Positions 33,749 through 41,996 of a DNA stretch of 64,000 nucleotides are shown here, piece after piece. Below the pieces are notes generated by a model. It did no database searches. It saw only the letters and a program-made list of their open reading frames with translations, and had not been told where the DNA came from. Both the position numbers and the translations under genes were made by a program. Within the stretch, counting starts at the first letter, position 1; every line of letters begins with the position of its first letter. This stretch comes from DATARH01 sp035648415 (GTDB lineage Bacteria > Pseudomonadota > Alphaproteobacteria > ATCC43930 > CGMCC-115725), in the NCBI GenBank assembly GCA_035648415.1, contig DASRLO010000041.1, positions 1 to 64,000 on the forward strand. The letters run 5' to 3'.

Positions 33749-34921
33749 TTGTCGATACCCATGCACCAAGCGCTGCGCGTCGGCGCCTATGTCGTCGGCC
33801 AGCACCTGCGCGGCGTCAAACGCTACCCGCTCGTCCTGATGCTCGAGCCGCTGTTCCGCTGCAACCTCGCCTGCGCCGGCTGCGGCAAGATCGACTATCC
33901 CGATGCCATCCTCAACCAGCGCCTCTCGGTCGCCCAATGCCTCGAGGCGGTCGACGAGTGCGGCGCGCCGGTGGTCGTGGTGGCGGGCGGCGAACCGCTG
34001 CTCCACCGCGAGATCGAGCAGATCGTCGAGGGCATCATCGCCCGCAAGAAATACGTCTACCTGTGCACCAACGCGCTGCTGCTCGAAAAGAAGATCGACC
34101 TGTTCAAGCCGAACCCCTATTTCGCCTGGACCGTCCATCTCGACGGCGGCAAGGACGACCACGACCGCTCGGTCTGCCTCGACGGGGTCTACGACAAGGC
34201 GGTCGAGGCGCTGCGCCTCGCCAAATCGCGCGGGTTTCGCGTCAACATCAACGCGACGCTGTTCGACAATGCCGAACCGGAGCGGATGGCCGCGTTCTTC
34301 GACGCGGTCACCGAGATGGGGATCGACGGCATCACCGTGTCGCCGGGCTACGCCTACGAGCGCGCGCCCGACCAGGAGCATTTCCTCAACCGCCGGCGCA
34401 CCAAGGAACTGTTCCGCGACATCTTCCGGCGCGACCCGAAGAAATCCGGCGGGCCGGGCTGGGCGTTCAACCAGTCGAGCCTCTTCCTCGACTTCCTCGC
34501 CGGCAACCAGACCTATCACTGCACGCCGTGGGGCAACCCGTGCCGCAATTATTTCGGCTGGCAGCGACCGTGCTACCTGCTCGGCGAGGGCTACGCCAAC
34601 AGCTTCAAGGAGCTGATGGCGGAAACCGACTGGGATTCATACGGCACCGGCAATTACGAGAAATGCGCCGACTGCATGGTGCATAGCGGCTACGAGGCGA
34701 CCGCCGTGATGGATTCGGTGCGCAAGCCGTGGAAGGCCGCCGCGGTCGCGCTGCGCGGCATCAGGACCGAGGGCGAGATGGCGCCCGACATTGCGCTCGA
34801 CCGCCAGCGCCCGGCGCAATACGTCTTCTCCGGCCATGTCGAGCAGGCGATGGCGAAGCTAAACGCCGGCAAGAATGCGGCTGCCAAGAACCCGGTTGAG
34901 CGCGTGAGCGGGGCCGACTAG
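33749..34921 (+). CDS. hpnH: HpnH, adenosylhopane synthase (radical SAM)
   Basis: 390 residues from a TTG at 33749 (GGGGA six bp upstream); SIPMHQALRVGAYVVGQHL matches the family start. 4Fe-4S ligands Cys38, Cys42, Cys45 in FRCNLACAGCGKIDYP. Other blocks: VVVAGGEPLLH, YLCTNALLL, WTVHLDGGKDDHDRSV, and a C-terminal Cys-rich part ending CADCMVHSGYEA. HpnH joins the 5'-deoxyadenosyl radical to diploptene to form adenosylhopane. Its 3' end overlaps hpnG by 63 bp, tail-to-tail. Confidence 0.95.
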   Translation: MSIPMHQALRVGAYVVGQHLRGVKRYPLVLMLEPLFRCNLACAGCGKIDYPDAILNQRLSVAQCLEAVDECGAPVVVVAGGEPLLHREIEQIVEGIIARKKYVYLCTNALLLEKKIDLFKPNPYFAWTVHLDGGKDDHDRSVCLDGVYDKAVEALRLAKSRGFRVNINATLFDNAEPERMAAFFDAVTEMGIDGITVSPGYAYERAPDQEHFLNRRRTKELFRDIFRRDPKKSGGPGWAFNQSSLFLDFLAGNQTYHCTPWGNPCRNYFGWQRPCYLLGEGYANSFKELMAETDWDSYGTGNYEKCADCMVHSGYEATAVMDSVRKPWKAAAVALRGIRTEGEMAPDIALDRQRPAQYVFSGHVEQAMAKLNAGKNAAAKNPVERVSGAD

Positions 34922-35545
34922 CGCCGCCAGCGCCTGGCGCGCCTCGCGCGCGACGGCGAAGAGCGTCGGCAGCTGCTGCGGCCGGCGCATCACCGAGGCC
35001 AGCACTTGCCGCAACGCCGGCCTGCCGTCGTCGTCGAGCGGCACCAGCGCCGCCGGCGGCAGCTCGCGCGACGCCGGGTCGGCGATCGCGCGCAACACCA
35101 CAAAGGGAATGCCGAGCGCCGCCGAGGCGCGCGCGACGACGACGCTTTCGAGGTCGACCGCGATCGCGCCGGTCTGTAGCCAGGCGCGGCGCTTGTCGGT
35201 CTTGCTCGCGACCACCATTTGCGCGCCGAGCACGGGACCCTCGCAGGCGCCCAGCTCCCGCGCCAGATCGGCGATCTGCGGCCGCAATCTTTCGCTGCTC
35301 AGCCAGCGCCGGTCCTCGTCGACCACCTCGGTCGACAGGACGATGTCGCCCGGCTTGAGGTCCGGCGCCAGCGCGCCGGCGATGCCGAAGCTGACCAGGC
35401 ATTCCGCCCGCGCCGCGGCCTCCTCGACGACGGCGATCGTGCGGCGATGATCGCCGGCGCCGACCACGGCCAAGAGGCCGGCACGGCGCGCGATTTTCGC
35501 CTCGGCCGCGAGGCCGGTCGTGCAGAGCACCGTGTAGGACAACAA
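34859..35545 (-). CDS. hpnG: HpnG, adenosylhopane nucleosidase/phosphorylase
   Basis: 228 residues of the MTA/SAH nucleosidase-phosphorylase fold: VSFGIAGALAPDLKPGDIVL, the purine-site DLESVVVARASAALGIPFVV and LRAIADPASRELPP. HpnG removes adenine from adenosylhopane to give (phospho)ribosylhopane. Start TTG at 35545 with GAGGGG five bp upstream (a second TTG follows). Last gene of the hpnA-to-hpnG set, 117 bp after shc. Confidence 0.92.
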   Translation of the reverse strand: MLSYTVLCTTGLAAEAKIARRAGLLAVVGAGDHRRTIAVVEEAAARAECLVSFGIAGALAPDLKPGDIVLSTEVVDEDRRWLSSERLRPQIADLARELGACEGPVLGAQMVVASKTDKRRAWLQTGAIAVDLESVVVARASAALGIPFVVLRAIADPASRELPPAALVPLDDDGRPALRQVLASVMRRPQQLPTLFAVAREARQALAALVGPAHALNRVLGSRILAGV

Positions 35546-35662
35546 GCCACCCCTCAGCGCAGGATTTTATTCTGACGGATCATTCTCTTACGCGACATGG
35601 GCGAATTTCGCCAGCGCCAATTCGACGCTGCCGCGCCACGCGAATCATGGCTGCCGTCCGGC

Positions 35663-37609
35663 TCAGATGCCGAACGCGACACGCGGCGAATTGGCTTGCC
35701 GCAAGCGGCGGTAGCGGGCGAGCGCCCACAGCGGAAAATAGGCCCGGTAGCCGTGGTAGCGCAGGTAGAACACCTTGGGAAAGCCGATCGCGGTGTACCA
35801 GGCTTCGTCCCAGGCGCCGTCCGGGCTTTGGTTCGCGATCAGGTAGTCGATGCCGTGCGCGACCGCGGGATGCGCGACCTCGCCTGCCGCCATCAGCGCG
35901 AGCACCGCCCAGGCGGTCTGCGAGGCGGTGCTGTAGTCTGCCGCGCCGTGCGACGCGCCGTCCTCGTAGCTGGCGCCGCTTTCGCCCCAACCGCCGTCCC
36001 CGCGCTGGCGGCCAAGCAGCCAGGCGACGGCGCGGCGGATCTCGGGCGATCGCGGGCTCACCCCGGCGGCGTTGAGCGCCGCCAGCACCGACCAGGTGCC
36101 GTAGACGTAATTGGTGCCCCAGCGGCCGAACCAGCTCCCATCCGGCTCCTGCTCGCGTCTGAGATAGGCGAGCGCCTTCGCCATCACCGGATGGTCGGGT
36201 TCGTAGCCGAACTGCGCGAGAAAACCGAGGCAACGCGCCGAGACGTCGGCGGTCGGCGGGTCGAGCAGCGCACCATGGTCGGCGAACGGGATATGGTTGA
36301 GGTAGTATTGCGTGTTGTCGGCGTCGAACGCGCCCCAGCCGCCATTCTTGCTTTGCATGCCGACGATCCACTCGGCGGTGCGTTCGAGCGCCATGCGATA
36401 GCGATCCGTATCGAACCGGTCGAGCGCCAGGCCCGCCGCCGCGGTGTCGTCGACATCGGGGTAATGCGGGTTCTCGTACTGGAACGCCCAGCCGCCCGGC
36501 CGCAGGCCCGGCCGCCGCGCGGCCCAGTCCCCGACGATGTCGAGCACTTGCTTGCCGGCGATCCAATCGAAGGCGCGCCGCAGCGCCGGTGCGGTCTCCT
36601 CGCCGACATCCATCAACGCGTGCCCGGCCAGCACCGTATCCCATACCGGCGACAGGCAGGGCTGGCAGTAGCTCTGCCCTTCGCCGCGCGCCAGCAGCTT
36701 CCGCACCGCGCCGAGCGCGGTCCGGCAATGCGGGTGGTCCAGCGGGTAGCCGAGCGAAAGATACATCAACAACGAATTGGCCATCGCCGGGAAAATGCCG
36801 CCGAGCCCGTCCTCGCCATTGAGCCGCTCGGTGACGAAGTCGACCGCCCGGGCGATCGCGCGGTCGCGCAGATATTGCGGAAAGGTTGGCTCGAGCGCCC
36901 GCAACACGCGATCGAGAACGGCAAAGCTGCGGCCCATCATCGACGGCGTCGCCGGCGTGATCCAGTCCCGGACGGCTTCGGGCGGCTCGACGAACAGCTC
37001 GGCGATGGTCACCCCGCGCGGGTTCTTGGCCCGAGGCCGCTTCGCCGTCAGCACGAGAAACGGGATCAGCACCGTGCGCGACCAGTACGACACCTTGTCG
37101 AGGTGAAACGGGAACCAGCGCGGCAGCAGCATGATCTCGACCGGCATCACCGGCACGGCCCGCCACGGCACTTGGCCCCACAGCGCCAGGAGGATACGGG
37201 TGAAGACGCTGCTGCGCGCGGCGCCGCCGGCGCGAAGGATGGCCTCGCGGGCGCGGGCCATATGCGGCGCGTCGGCCGGGTCGCCGACCGCCTTCAGCGC
37301 GAAATACGCCTTGACCGAGTTACTGAGGTCGAAGCCGCCGCCATAATACAGCGACCAGCCGCCATGTGCCCCCTGGGTCGCGCGCAGGTAGCGCGCGATG
37401 TCCTGCTCCAGTTCGACATCGATCGTGTCGAGATAGTGCTGCAATAGAATGTATTCGGACGAGATCGTCGCATCGGCCTCGAGCTCGAAGACCCAATGCC
37501 CGTCCTCATGCTGGCGCGACAGCAGCCACTGCGCCGCCCGCGCCACCGCGCTGTCGAGCGAGACGAGCCTTGTCTCGGCTGGCGGCATCGGCATCGAATC
37601 GGGTGGCAT
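35663..37609 (-). CDS. shc: Shc/HpnF, squalene-hopene cyclase
   Basis: 648 residues, the normal length. Catalytic acid motif DVDDTA (DxDD) in NPHYPDVDDTAAAGLALD; QW-type repeats include QHEDGHWVFELEADATIS, QGAHGGWSLYYGG, MQSKNGGWGAFDADN, EQEPDGSWFGRWGTNYVYGT and RQRGDGGWGESGASYED. A non-polar helix (VMPVEIMLLPRWFPFHL) is the monotopic membrane channel. Cyclises squalene to hopene/diplopterol. The start at 37609 lies inside the 3' end of hpnE (104-bp overlap). Confidence 0.97.
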   Translation of the reverse strand: MPPDSMPMPPAETRLVSLDSAVARAAQWLLSRQHEDGHWVFELEADATISSEYILLQHYLDTIDVELEQDIARYLRATQGAHGGWSLYYGGGFDLSNSVKAYFALKAVGDPADAPHMARAREAILRAGGAARSSVFTRILLALWGQVPWRAVPVMPVEIMLLPRWFPFHLDKVSYWSRTVLIPFLVLTAKRPRAKNPRGVTIAELFVEPPEAVRDWITPATPSMMGRSFAVLDRVLRALEPTFPQYLRDRAIARAVDFVTERLNGEDGLGGIFPAMANSLLMYLSLGYPLDHPHCRTALGAVRKLLARGEGQSYCQPCLSPVWDTVLAGHALMDVGEETAPALRRAFDWIAGKQVLDIVGDWAARRPGLRPGGWAFQYENPHYPDVDDTAAAGLALDRFDTDRYRMALERTAEWIVGMQSKNGGWGAFDADNTQYYLNHIPFADHGALLDPPTADVSARCLGFLAQFGYEPDHPVMAKALAYLRREQEPDGSWFGRWGTNYVYGTWSVLAALNAAGVSPRSPEIRRAVAWLLGRQRGDGGWGESGASYEDGASHGAADYSTASQTAWAVLALMAAGEVAHPAVAHGIDYLIANQSPDGAWDEAWYTAIGFPKVFYLRYHGYRAYFPLWALARYRRLRQANSPRVAFGI

Positions 37610-38930
37610 CGCTCCGCTCTGCGCTAAATTGGTCAGCCCGCCCGGCGGTAACGCGGGCGCCGGGAAGCCGGGCGCCCAGCGACGTGGCGACCGCCTCGGC
37701 CGCGGCGAGCCCGGAGCGAATAGCGCCTTCAATCGTGGCCGGCAACCCGGTATCGACATAATCGCCGGCAAGTAGCAGGTTGTTCCACCGCGTCGCAGGC
37801 CCGGGCCGCCGCCGGAGCTGCGCCGGCGTGGCGCGAAACGTGGCGCGCCGTTCCTTGACGATGCGGCAGGGCGGCGTCGGCTGTGGCGGCAGCCCGAACG
37901 CCGCGGCGACATCGCGCCAGAGGATGTCGCCCAGCTCCCCGGCCGGCCAGTCGACGATACGGTCGGCGGCGCTGACCGTGACCGAAACCACGCCGTGCTT
38001 CCGGAACACCCATTCGGCGGCGCCGCCGACGAGCCCGGCGAAGAGCGGCATGCCGGCGGGCGGCGCGATGCGGTAATGCGCGTTGACGATCGGCGCGTGG
38101 TCGTCGGGCACCGTGAGGTCTGGCACCAGCCGCGCCGCGACCGGGGCCGGCACCGCGAGCACGACCTGGTCGCGGTCGCCGATATCGACCAGGCCATTGT
38201 CGAAGTTGAGCTCGTCGGCGCGCCTGCCGTGGAAGTGGATCGCGCGCAGCCGCGCCGCGAAGCGCAGTTGGGCGCCGCTCGCGCGCAGCATCGCCAGCGC
38301 CGGATCGACAAAACTTTCCGACAGCCCCTCGCGCGGCACCAGCGGCCGGCACGCCGCGGCGCCGCGCCCCAGCGTCTCCCGCAAAATCCGCCAGAACAGG
38401 ATCGCCGAACCCGCCTCGGCGCTGGTGTTGAGCGCGGCGACCGCGACCGGCTGCCACAACCGGCGATAGAGCAGGCCAGCGGGGTCGAGCCGGCCGGCGA
38501 TCGTGTCCTCGGGGCCGGCATCGCGCAGGCGCCGCGCCGCAAGGTAGTCGCGCGCGCGGCTGCCCGGCACGCGGCGGCCGGGCATCAGCATCCACCACGG
38601 TAGCGCGCCGCGATTGGGCCGCAGGGTCCAGCGCTCGCCGCTGGCGAGATCGACGAAGGGAACCGCCGCCGCGCCCGGCCCCTCGAAGGTGGCGAGCGCG
38701 TCGATCAGCCCGAGATAGGTCATCGCCGACTGGTTGCCGGCGAGCAGCAGGTGGTTGCCGTTGTCGATCCGGACGCCGAGATCGCCGTCGAGATAGGAGC
38801 GGCAGCGGCCGCCGGCGTGCTCGGCGCTCTCGTAGAGCGTGACCCGGCGCCCGGCATGGGCGAGCGCTACGGCGGCCGCCAGCCCGGCCAGCCCGGCGCC
38901 GACGACATGCACCTGACCGGGGGCGGTCAT
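37506..38930 (-). CDS. hpnE: HpnE, hydroxysqualene dehydroxylase (FAD)
   Basis: 474 residues of the amine-oxidase/phytoene-desaturase fold. FAD motif VHVVGAGLAGLAAAVALAHAGRRVTLYE, HAGGRCRS, then GIDNGNHLLLAGN-like VRIDNGNHLLLAG; C-terminal FAD block LLLAGDYVDTGLPATIEGAIRSG. Converts hydroxysqualene to squalene. ATG overlaps hpnD stop (ATGA). The reading frame continues ~50 residues past the usual end, across the shc start, giving a low-complexity tail (RGGAGGAVAAVAPA). Confidence 0.93.
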   Translation of the reverse strand: MTAPGQVHVVGAGLAGLAAAVALAHAGRRVTLYESAEHAGGRCRSYLDGDLGVRIDNGNHLLLAGNQSAMTYLGLIDALATFEGPGAAAVPFVDLASGERWTLRPNRGALPWWMLMPGRRVPGSRARDYLAARRLRDAGPEDTIAGRLDPAGLLYRRLWQPVAVAALNTSAEAGSAILFWRILRETLGRGAAACRPLVPREGLSESFVDPALAMLRASGAQLRFAARLRAIHFHGRRADELNFDNGLVDIGDRDQVVLAVPAPVAARLVPDLTVPDDHAPIVNAHYRIAPPAGMPLFAGLVGGAAEWVFRKHGVVSVTVSAADRIVDWPAGELGDILWRDVAAAFGLPPQPTPPCRIVKERRATFRATPAQLRRRPGPATRWNNLLLAGDYVDTGLPATIEGAIRSGLAAAEAVATSLGARLPGARVTAGRADQFSAERSDATRFDADAASRDKARLARQRGGAGGAVAAVAPA

Positions 38931-39802
38931 ACCAGACCGTGCCGCAGCACCAGCAATAATTTGCGGCCTTTCGACAGGCTGACGCGCGCGCCGGGGTCGC
39001 GCCACCCCGCCTCGACCAGCGCGGCGAGCAACGCCCGGTAGAACGCGCCCATCAGCGCGGCCGGCCGCATCGCGCGGCGCGCGGCGCGCGCCATCGCCGC
39101 GTCCGCCGCGTCGAAATGCCGGAGCGCCAGCGCCGCGAGATCGCGGCACACCGCCGGCAACGCCGGGTGGCGCAGCACCGCAGCCGGCTCGTCGCCGCGA
39201 ATGCCGTGCCGGTCGAGCATCTCGCGCGGCAGATAGAGCCGGCCGCGCTCGGCATCCTCGGTAAGGTCGCGCAGGATGTTGGTGAGTTGCAAGGCGCGGC
39301 CGAGTGCGTCGGCGACCCGGTGCGCCGCCGCGCCGGGATCGCCGAAGACATGCACCGACAGATGCCCGACAGCGGCCGCGACGCGCCCGCAGTAAAGGTC
39401 GAGGGTCGCCAGATCGGGCGCCCGGATATCGCCGGCGGCATCCATCTCCATGCCGTCGATAACGTCGTGGAAGTCGGATTTGCGCAGCCCGAACCGCGCT
39501 GCCGGCGCCTGCAGGGCGCGGGCGACAAGATGCCGCGGCGCGCCGGCGTAAACCGCTTCGATCTCGTCGTGCCAGGCGGCGAGGCCCGCCGTGCGGTCGG
39601 CGGCGGGCCAATCGTCGGCGATGTCGTCGACCTCGCGGCAGAAGGCGTAGACCGCGTACATCCCGTCGCGCCGCTCTCGCGGCAGCAGCCGCATCGCCCA
39701 ATAGAACGAGGTTCCAGCCGCCTCGACCCGGCGGCGGATGGTGTCGCGCAGCGAGGCTTCGTCGGGGACCGCTCCGACGCCGTCGAGGGTCGCGCCGGTC
39801 AT
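38927..39802 (-). CDS. hpnD: HpnD, presqualene diphosphate synthase
   Basis: 291 residues of the squalene/phytoene synthase family. First Asp-rich motif YAFCREVDDIADD, second LTNILRDLTEDAERGRLYLP. Joins two farnesyl diphosphates into presqualene diphosphate (function known from Zymomonas and Rhodopseudomonas homologues). Both ends overlap neighbours (ATGA with hpnC and with hpnE), so hpnC-D-E are translated together. Confidence 0.95.
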   Translation of the reverse strand: MTGATLDGVGAVPDEASLRDTIRRRVEAAGTSFYWAMRLLPRERRDGMYAVYAFCREVDDIADDWPAADRTAGLAAWHDEIEAVYAGAPRHLVARALQAPAARFGLRKSDFHDVIDGMEMDAAGDIRAPDLATLDLYCGRVAAAVGHLSVHVFGDPGAAAHRVADALGRALQLTNILRDLTEDAERGRLYLPREMLDRHGIRGDEPAAVLRHPALPAVCRDLAALALRHFDAADAAMARAARRAMRPAALMGAFYRALLAALVEAGWRDPGARVSLSKGRKLLLVLRHGLV

Positions 39803-40692
39803 CGCCGGCGGCCGCGGACGATGCCGGTGACGAGGGCGGCGGCGAAATCGCCCTTGCCGAGCGCGACCCGCGCCGCCAGCGGGTCGCCGCGCCGCAGCCG
39901 CCGCGACAGGCGCCGCGCCAGCGCGACGATCGTCGCCGACTCCCAGCGCAGGCCGCGCGTCGAGACCCCGCCCGGCAGCGCCGCGGCCGCGACGATCAGG
40001 CGGTCGGTCGCGTCGAGCAGCCGGTCGAGCACCCGGCGCAGGCCGGGGCTCGCCGCCGGCGCGGCCAGGGCCTCGACCGCGATCCCGGCCTCGCCCAGCA
40101 GGTCGAGCGGCAGGTAGACGCGGTCGAGAGCGCGGTGATCCTCGGCGCAATCCTGCAAATGGTTGAGCACCTGCAACGCCGAGCACAGCGCGTCGGAGGC
40201 GGGCCAGGTGTCGCGGCTCTCGCCGTGCAGGTCGAGCAATTGCCGCCCGACCGGCGAGGCCGAATACCGGCAATACTCCATCAGATCGTCCCAGTCCCGG
40301 TATCTGAGCTTGGTCGCGTCGAGGCGAAAGGCGCGCAATATGTCGTGGCAATGCTCGGCGCTGACGCCGGTCTGGGCGAGGCTCGCCCGCATCGCCGCGG
40401 CGGCCGGCGAAGCGTCGCCCGGCGCCCCGTCCGCCCGCGCATCGTCCCCCCGCGCGCCGTCGAGGATTTCGCCCATGCGGTCGAGCCGGCGCAGTTTGTC
40501 GTCGGCCGGCAGCAGCGGGTTGTCGGCGATGTCGTCGGCGTTGCGCGCGAAGCGGTAGAAGGCATGGACATGCGCTCGCAGATCCTTGCGGATCAGGAAC
40601 GAGCCCACGGGAAAATTCTCGTCGCCGCGTCCTTTGCCGGACGGCGTTTCGAGCGCCGGCGGATGCGGTGTCGGGTCAGCCAGCGCGGTCAC
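39799..40692 (-). CDS. hpnC: HpnC, hydroxysqualene synthase
   Basis: 297 residues, second squalene-synthase homologue of the operon. Family start ENFPVGSFLIRKDLRAHVHA, first Asp motif YRFARNADDIADNPLL, second motif LQDCAEDHRALDRVYLP. HpnC turns presqualene diphosphate into hydroxysqualene. GTG start, 3 bp after the hpnA stop; stop overlaps hpnD start. Confidence 0.94.
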   Translation of the reverse strand: MTALADPTPHPPALETPSGKGRGDENFPVGSFLIRKDLRAHVHAFYRFARNADDIADNPLLPADDKLRRLDRMGEILDGARGDDARADGAPGDASPAAAAMRASLAQTGVSAEHCHDILRAFRLDATKLRYRDWDDLMEYCRYSASPVGRQLLDLHGESRDTWPASDALCSALQVLNHLQDCAEDHRALDRVYLPLDLLGEAGIAVEALAAPAASPGLRRVLDRLLDATDRLIVAAAALPGGVSTRGLRWESATIVALARRLSRRLRRGDPLAARVALGKGDFAAALVTGIVRGRRR

Positions 40693-40695
40693 ACA

Positions 40696-41715
40696 TCAGC
40701 CCTTGCTCTCTTTGCCCAGATATCCGTTGGCCGCGAACCAGGCGGTGGCGTCGGCGATCGCCTGGCGCGCCGGGCGCGGCGCGTAGCCGAGCTCGCGGAT
40801 CGCCTTCGCCGAACTGAAATACATCTTCTTACGCGACATGCGAACACCGTCCAACGTCGTGAACGGCTCGCGCCCGGTCAGCCGCGCCATCAGCTCGGCG
40901 CCCGCCGCGATCGGCAGGATGGCGGCGTAGGGGATTTTGAACATCGGCGGACGGCGGCCGGTCGTCCTGGCGACCGCGCCGAGGATTTCCGCCAGGCTCA
41001 TATTCTCGCCGCCGAGGATGTAGCGCTCGCCGACGGTGCCGCGCTCCGCCGCCAACAGCTCGCCGGCGGCGACATCGTCGACATGGACGAGGTTGAGCCC
41101 GGTATCGACATAGCCCGGCATCCTGCCCTTTGCCGCCTCGACGATGATGCGACCGGTCGGGGTCGGCTTGACGTCGCCGGGGCCGACTGGGGTCGACGGG
41201 TTGACGATGACGGCCGGGAGACCGCGTTCGGCGATCAGCGTGCGCACGGCCTCCTCGGCGGCGAATTTCGACTGCTTGTAGGGACCGATCATGTCGCCCA
41301 TGCCGCTCGGCGTCGCCTCGTCGGCATCGCCGCCCGCGACGAGGCCCAAGGTCGCGACGCTGCTGGTGTAGACGACGCGCTCGACCCCGGCGGCCAGCGC
41401 AGCCTCCATCAGCGCGCGGGTGCCGTCGACATTGGCGCGGAACATCGCCGCCGGGTCCGGCACCCACAATCGGTAATCGGCGGCGAGGTGGAACAGATAG
41501 CGGCACCCGGCGACCGCCGCCGCGAGCGATGCCGCGTCTTCGAGCGAGCCTTCGACGATCTGCACATCGAGCCCGGCGAGGTTGCGGCGATCGCCGCGCC
41601 GCCGCGCCAGCACCCGCACCTCGTGACCCGGCTGCGCCAGCAGCGCACGCGTCACCGCCGCGCCGACAAACCCGGTCGCGCCGGTGACGAGGGCAAGGCC
41701 AGGTTTTAGAGGCAA
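40696..41715 (-). CDS. hpnA: HpnA, hopanoid-associated NAD-dependent sugar epimerase
   Basis: 339 residues from a TTG at 41715, which has AAGGAGG five bp upstream; the longer open frame to 41781 lacks support. Rossmann motif LALVTGATGFVGAAVTRALL, then YTSSVATLG and the short-chain YKQSK (Tyr-x-x-x-Lys) catalytic pair, and NPSTPVGPGDVKPTPTG. Extended SDR family; exact reaction in hopanoid synthesis is not settled. First gene of hpnACDE-shc-hpnG. A toxin-gene remnant begins at the same base on the other strand. Confidence 0.92.
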   Translation of the reverse strand: MPLKPGLALVTGATGFVGAAVTRALLAQPGHEVRVLARRRGDRRNLAGLDVQIVEGSLEDAASLAAAVAGCRYLFHLAADYRLWVPDPAAMFRANVDGTRALMEAALAAGVERVVYTSSVATLGLVAGGDADEATPSGMGDMIGPYKQSKFAAEEAVRTLIAERGLPAVIVNPSTPVGPGDVKPTPTGRIIVEAAKGRMPGYVDTGLNLVHVDDVAAGELLAAERGTVGERYILGGENMSLAEILGAVARTTGRRPPMFKIPYAAILPIAAGAELMARLTGREPFTTLDGVRMSRKKMYFSSAKAIRELGYAPRPARQAIADATAWFAANGYLGKESKG

Positions 41716-41903
41716 TGGCCCTCCTTGGGGGGAATCCTCCGCCACCAACTTTTTCCTTTGTTCGCCTGACCAAAAATGCACTAGCCGAGGGGATACGTCT
41801 CAACGTCTTCAAGAATTACGTCATCCTGTACGTTATCGAGGACGGCGTGCTCGAAATCCGCCGTATTGTTCACGGCGCTCGTGAGCTCGTTAATCTCGAT
41901 TAA
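41715..41903 (+). pseudogene. Remnant of a RelE/ParE-family toxin
   Basis: From about 41770 the plus strand reads LTKNALAEGIRLNVFKNYVI and IEDGVLEIRRIVHGARELVN to a TAA at 41903. This is the C-terminal third of a RelE/ParE toxin (GIR...Y.I.Y...DG.LEI.R..HGAR.L). The first two-thirds, including the usual N-terminal helices, are missing, and codons before 41770 (ATGGCCCTCC...) are unrelated and overlap the hpnA start. No antitoxin gene is next to it. The remainder of 41716-41996 shows no other gene and must hold the promoters of hpnA and of the transporter gene. Confidence 0.7.
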
Positions 41904-41996
41904 GGAGTCGCCGTAGTTTCCGCTTGAAATCTCCGCCCATTGCGCAATATGGGGCCGGCCCTAAAATTCATGGCGTCATGCAGGGAGGAGCGGGCA

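Noticed and set aside
37506..39701. Extended N-terminus of hpnE reaching into hpnD
   Set aside because: The FAD motif starts right after the Met at 38930; upstream part is hpnD in a wrong frame.
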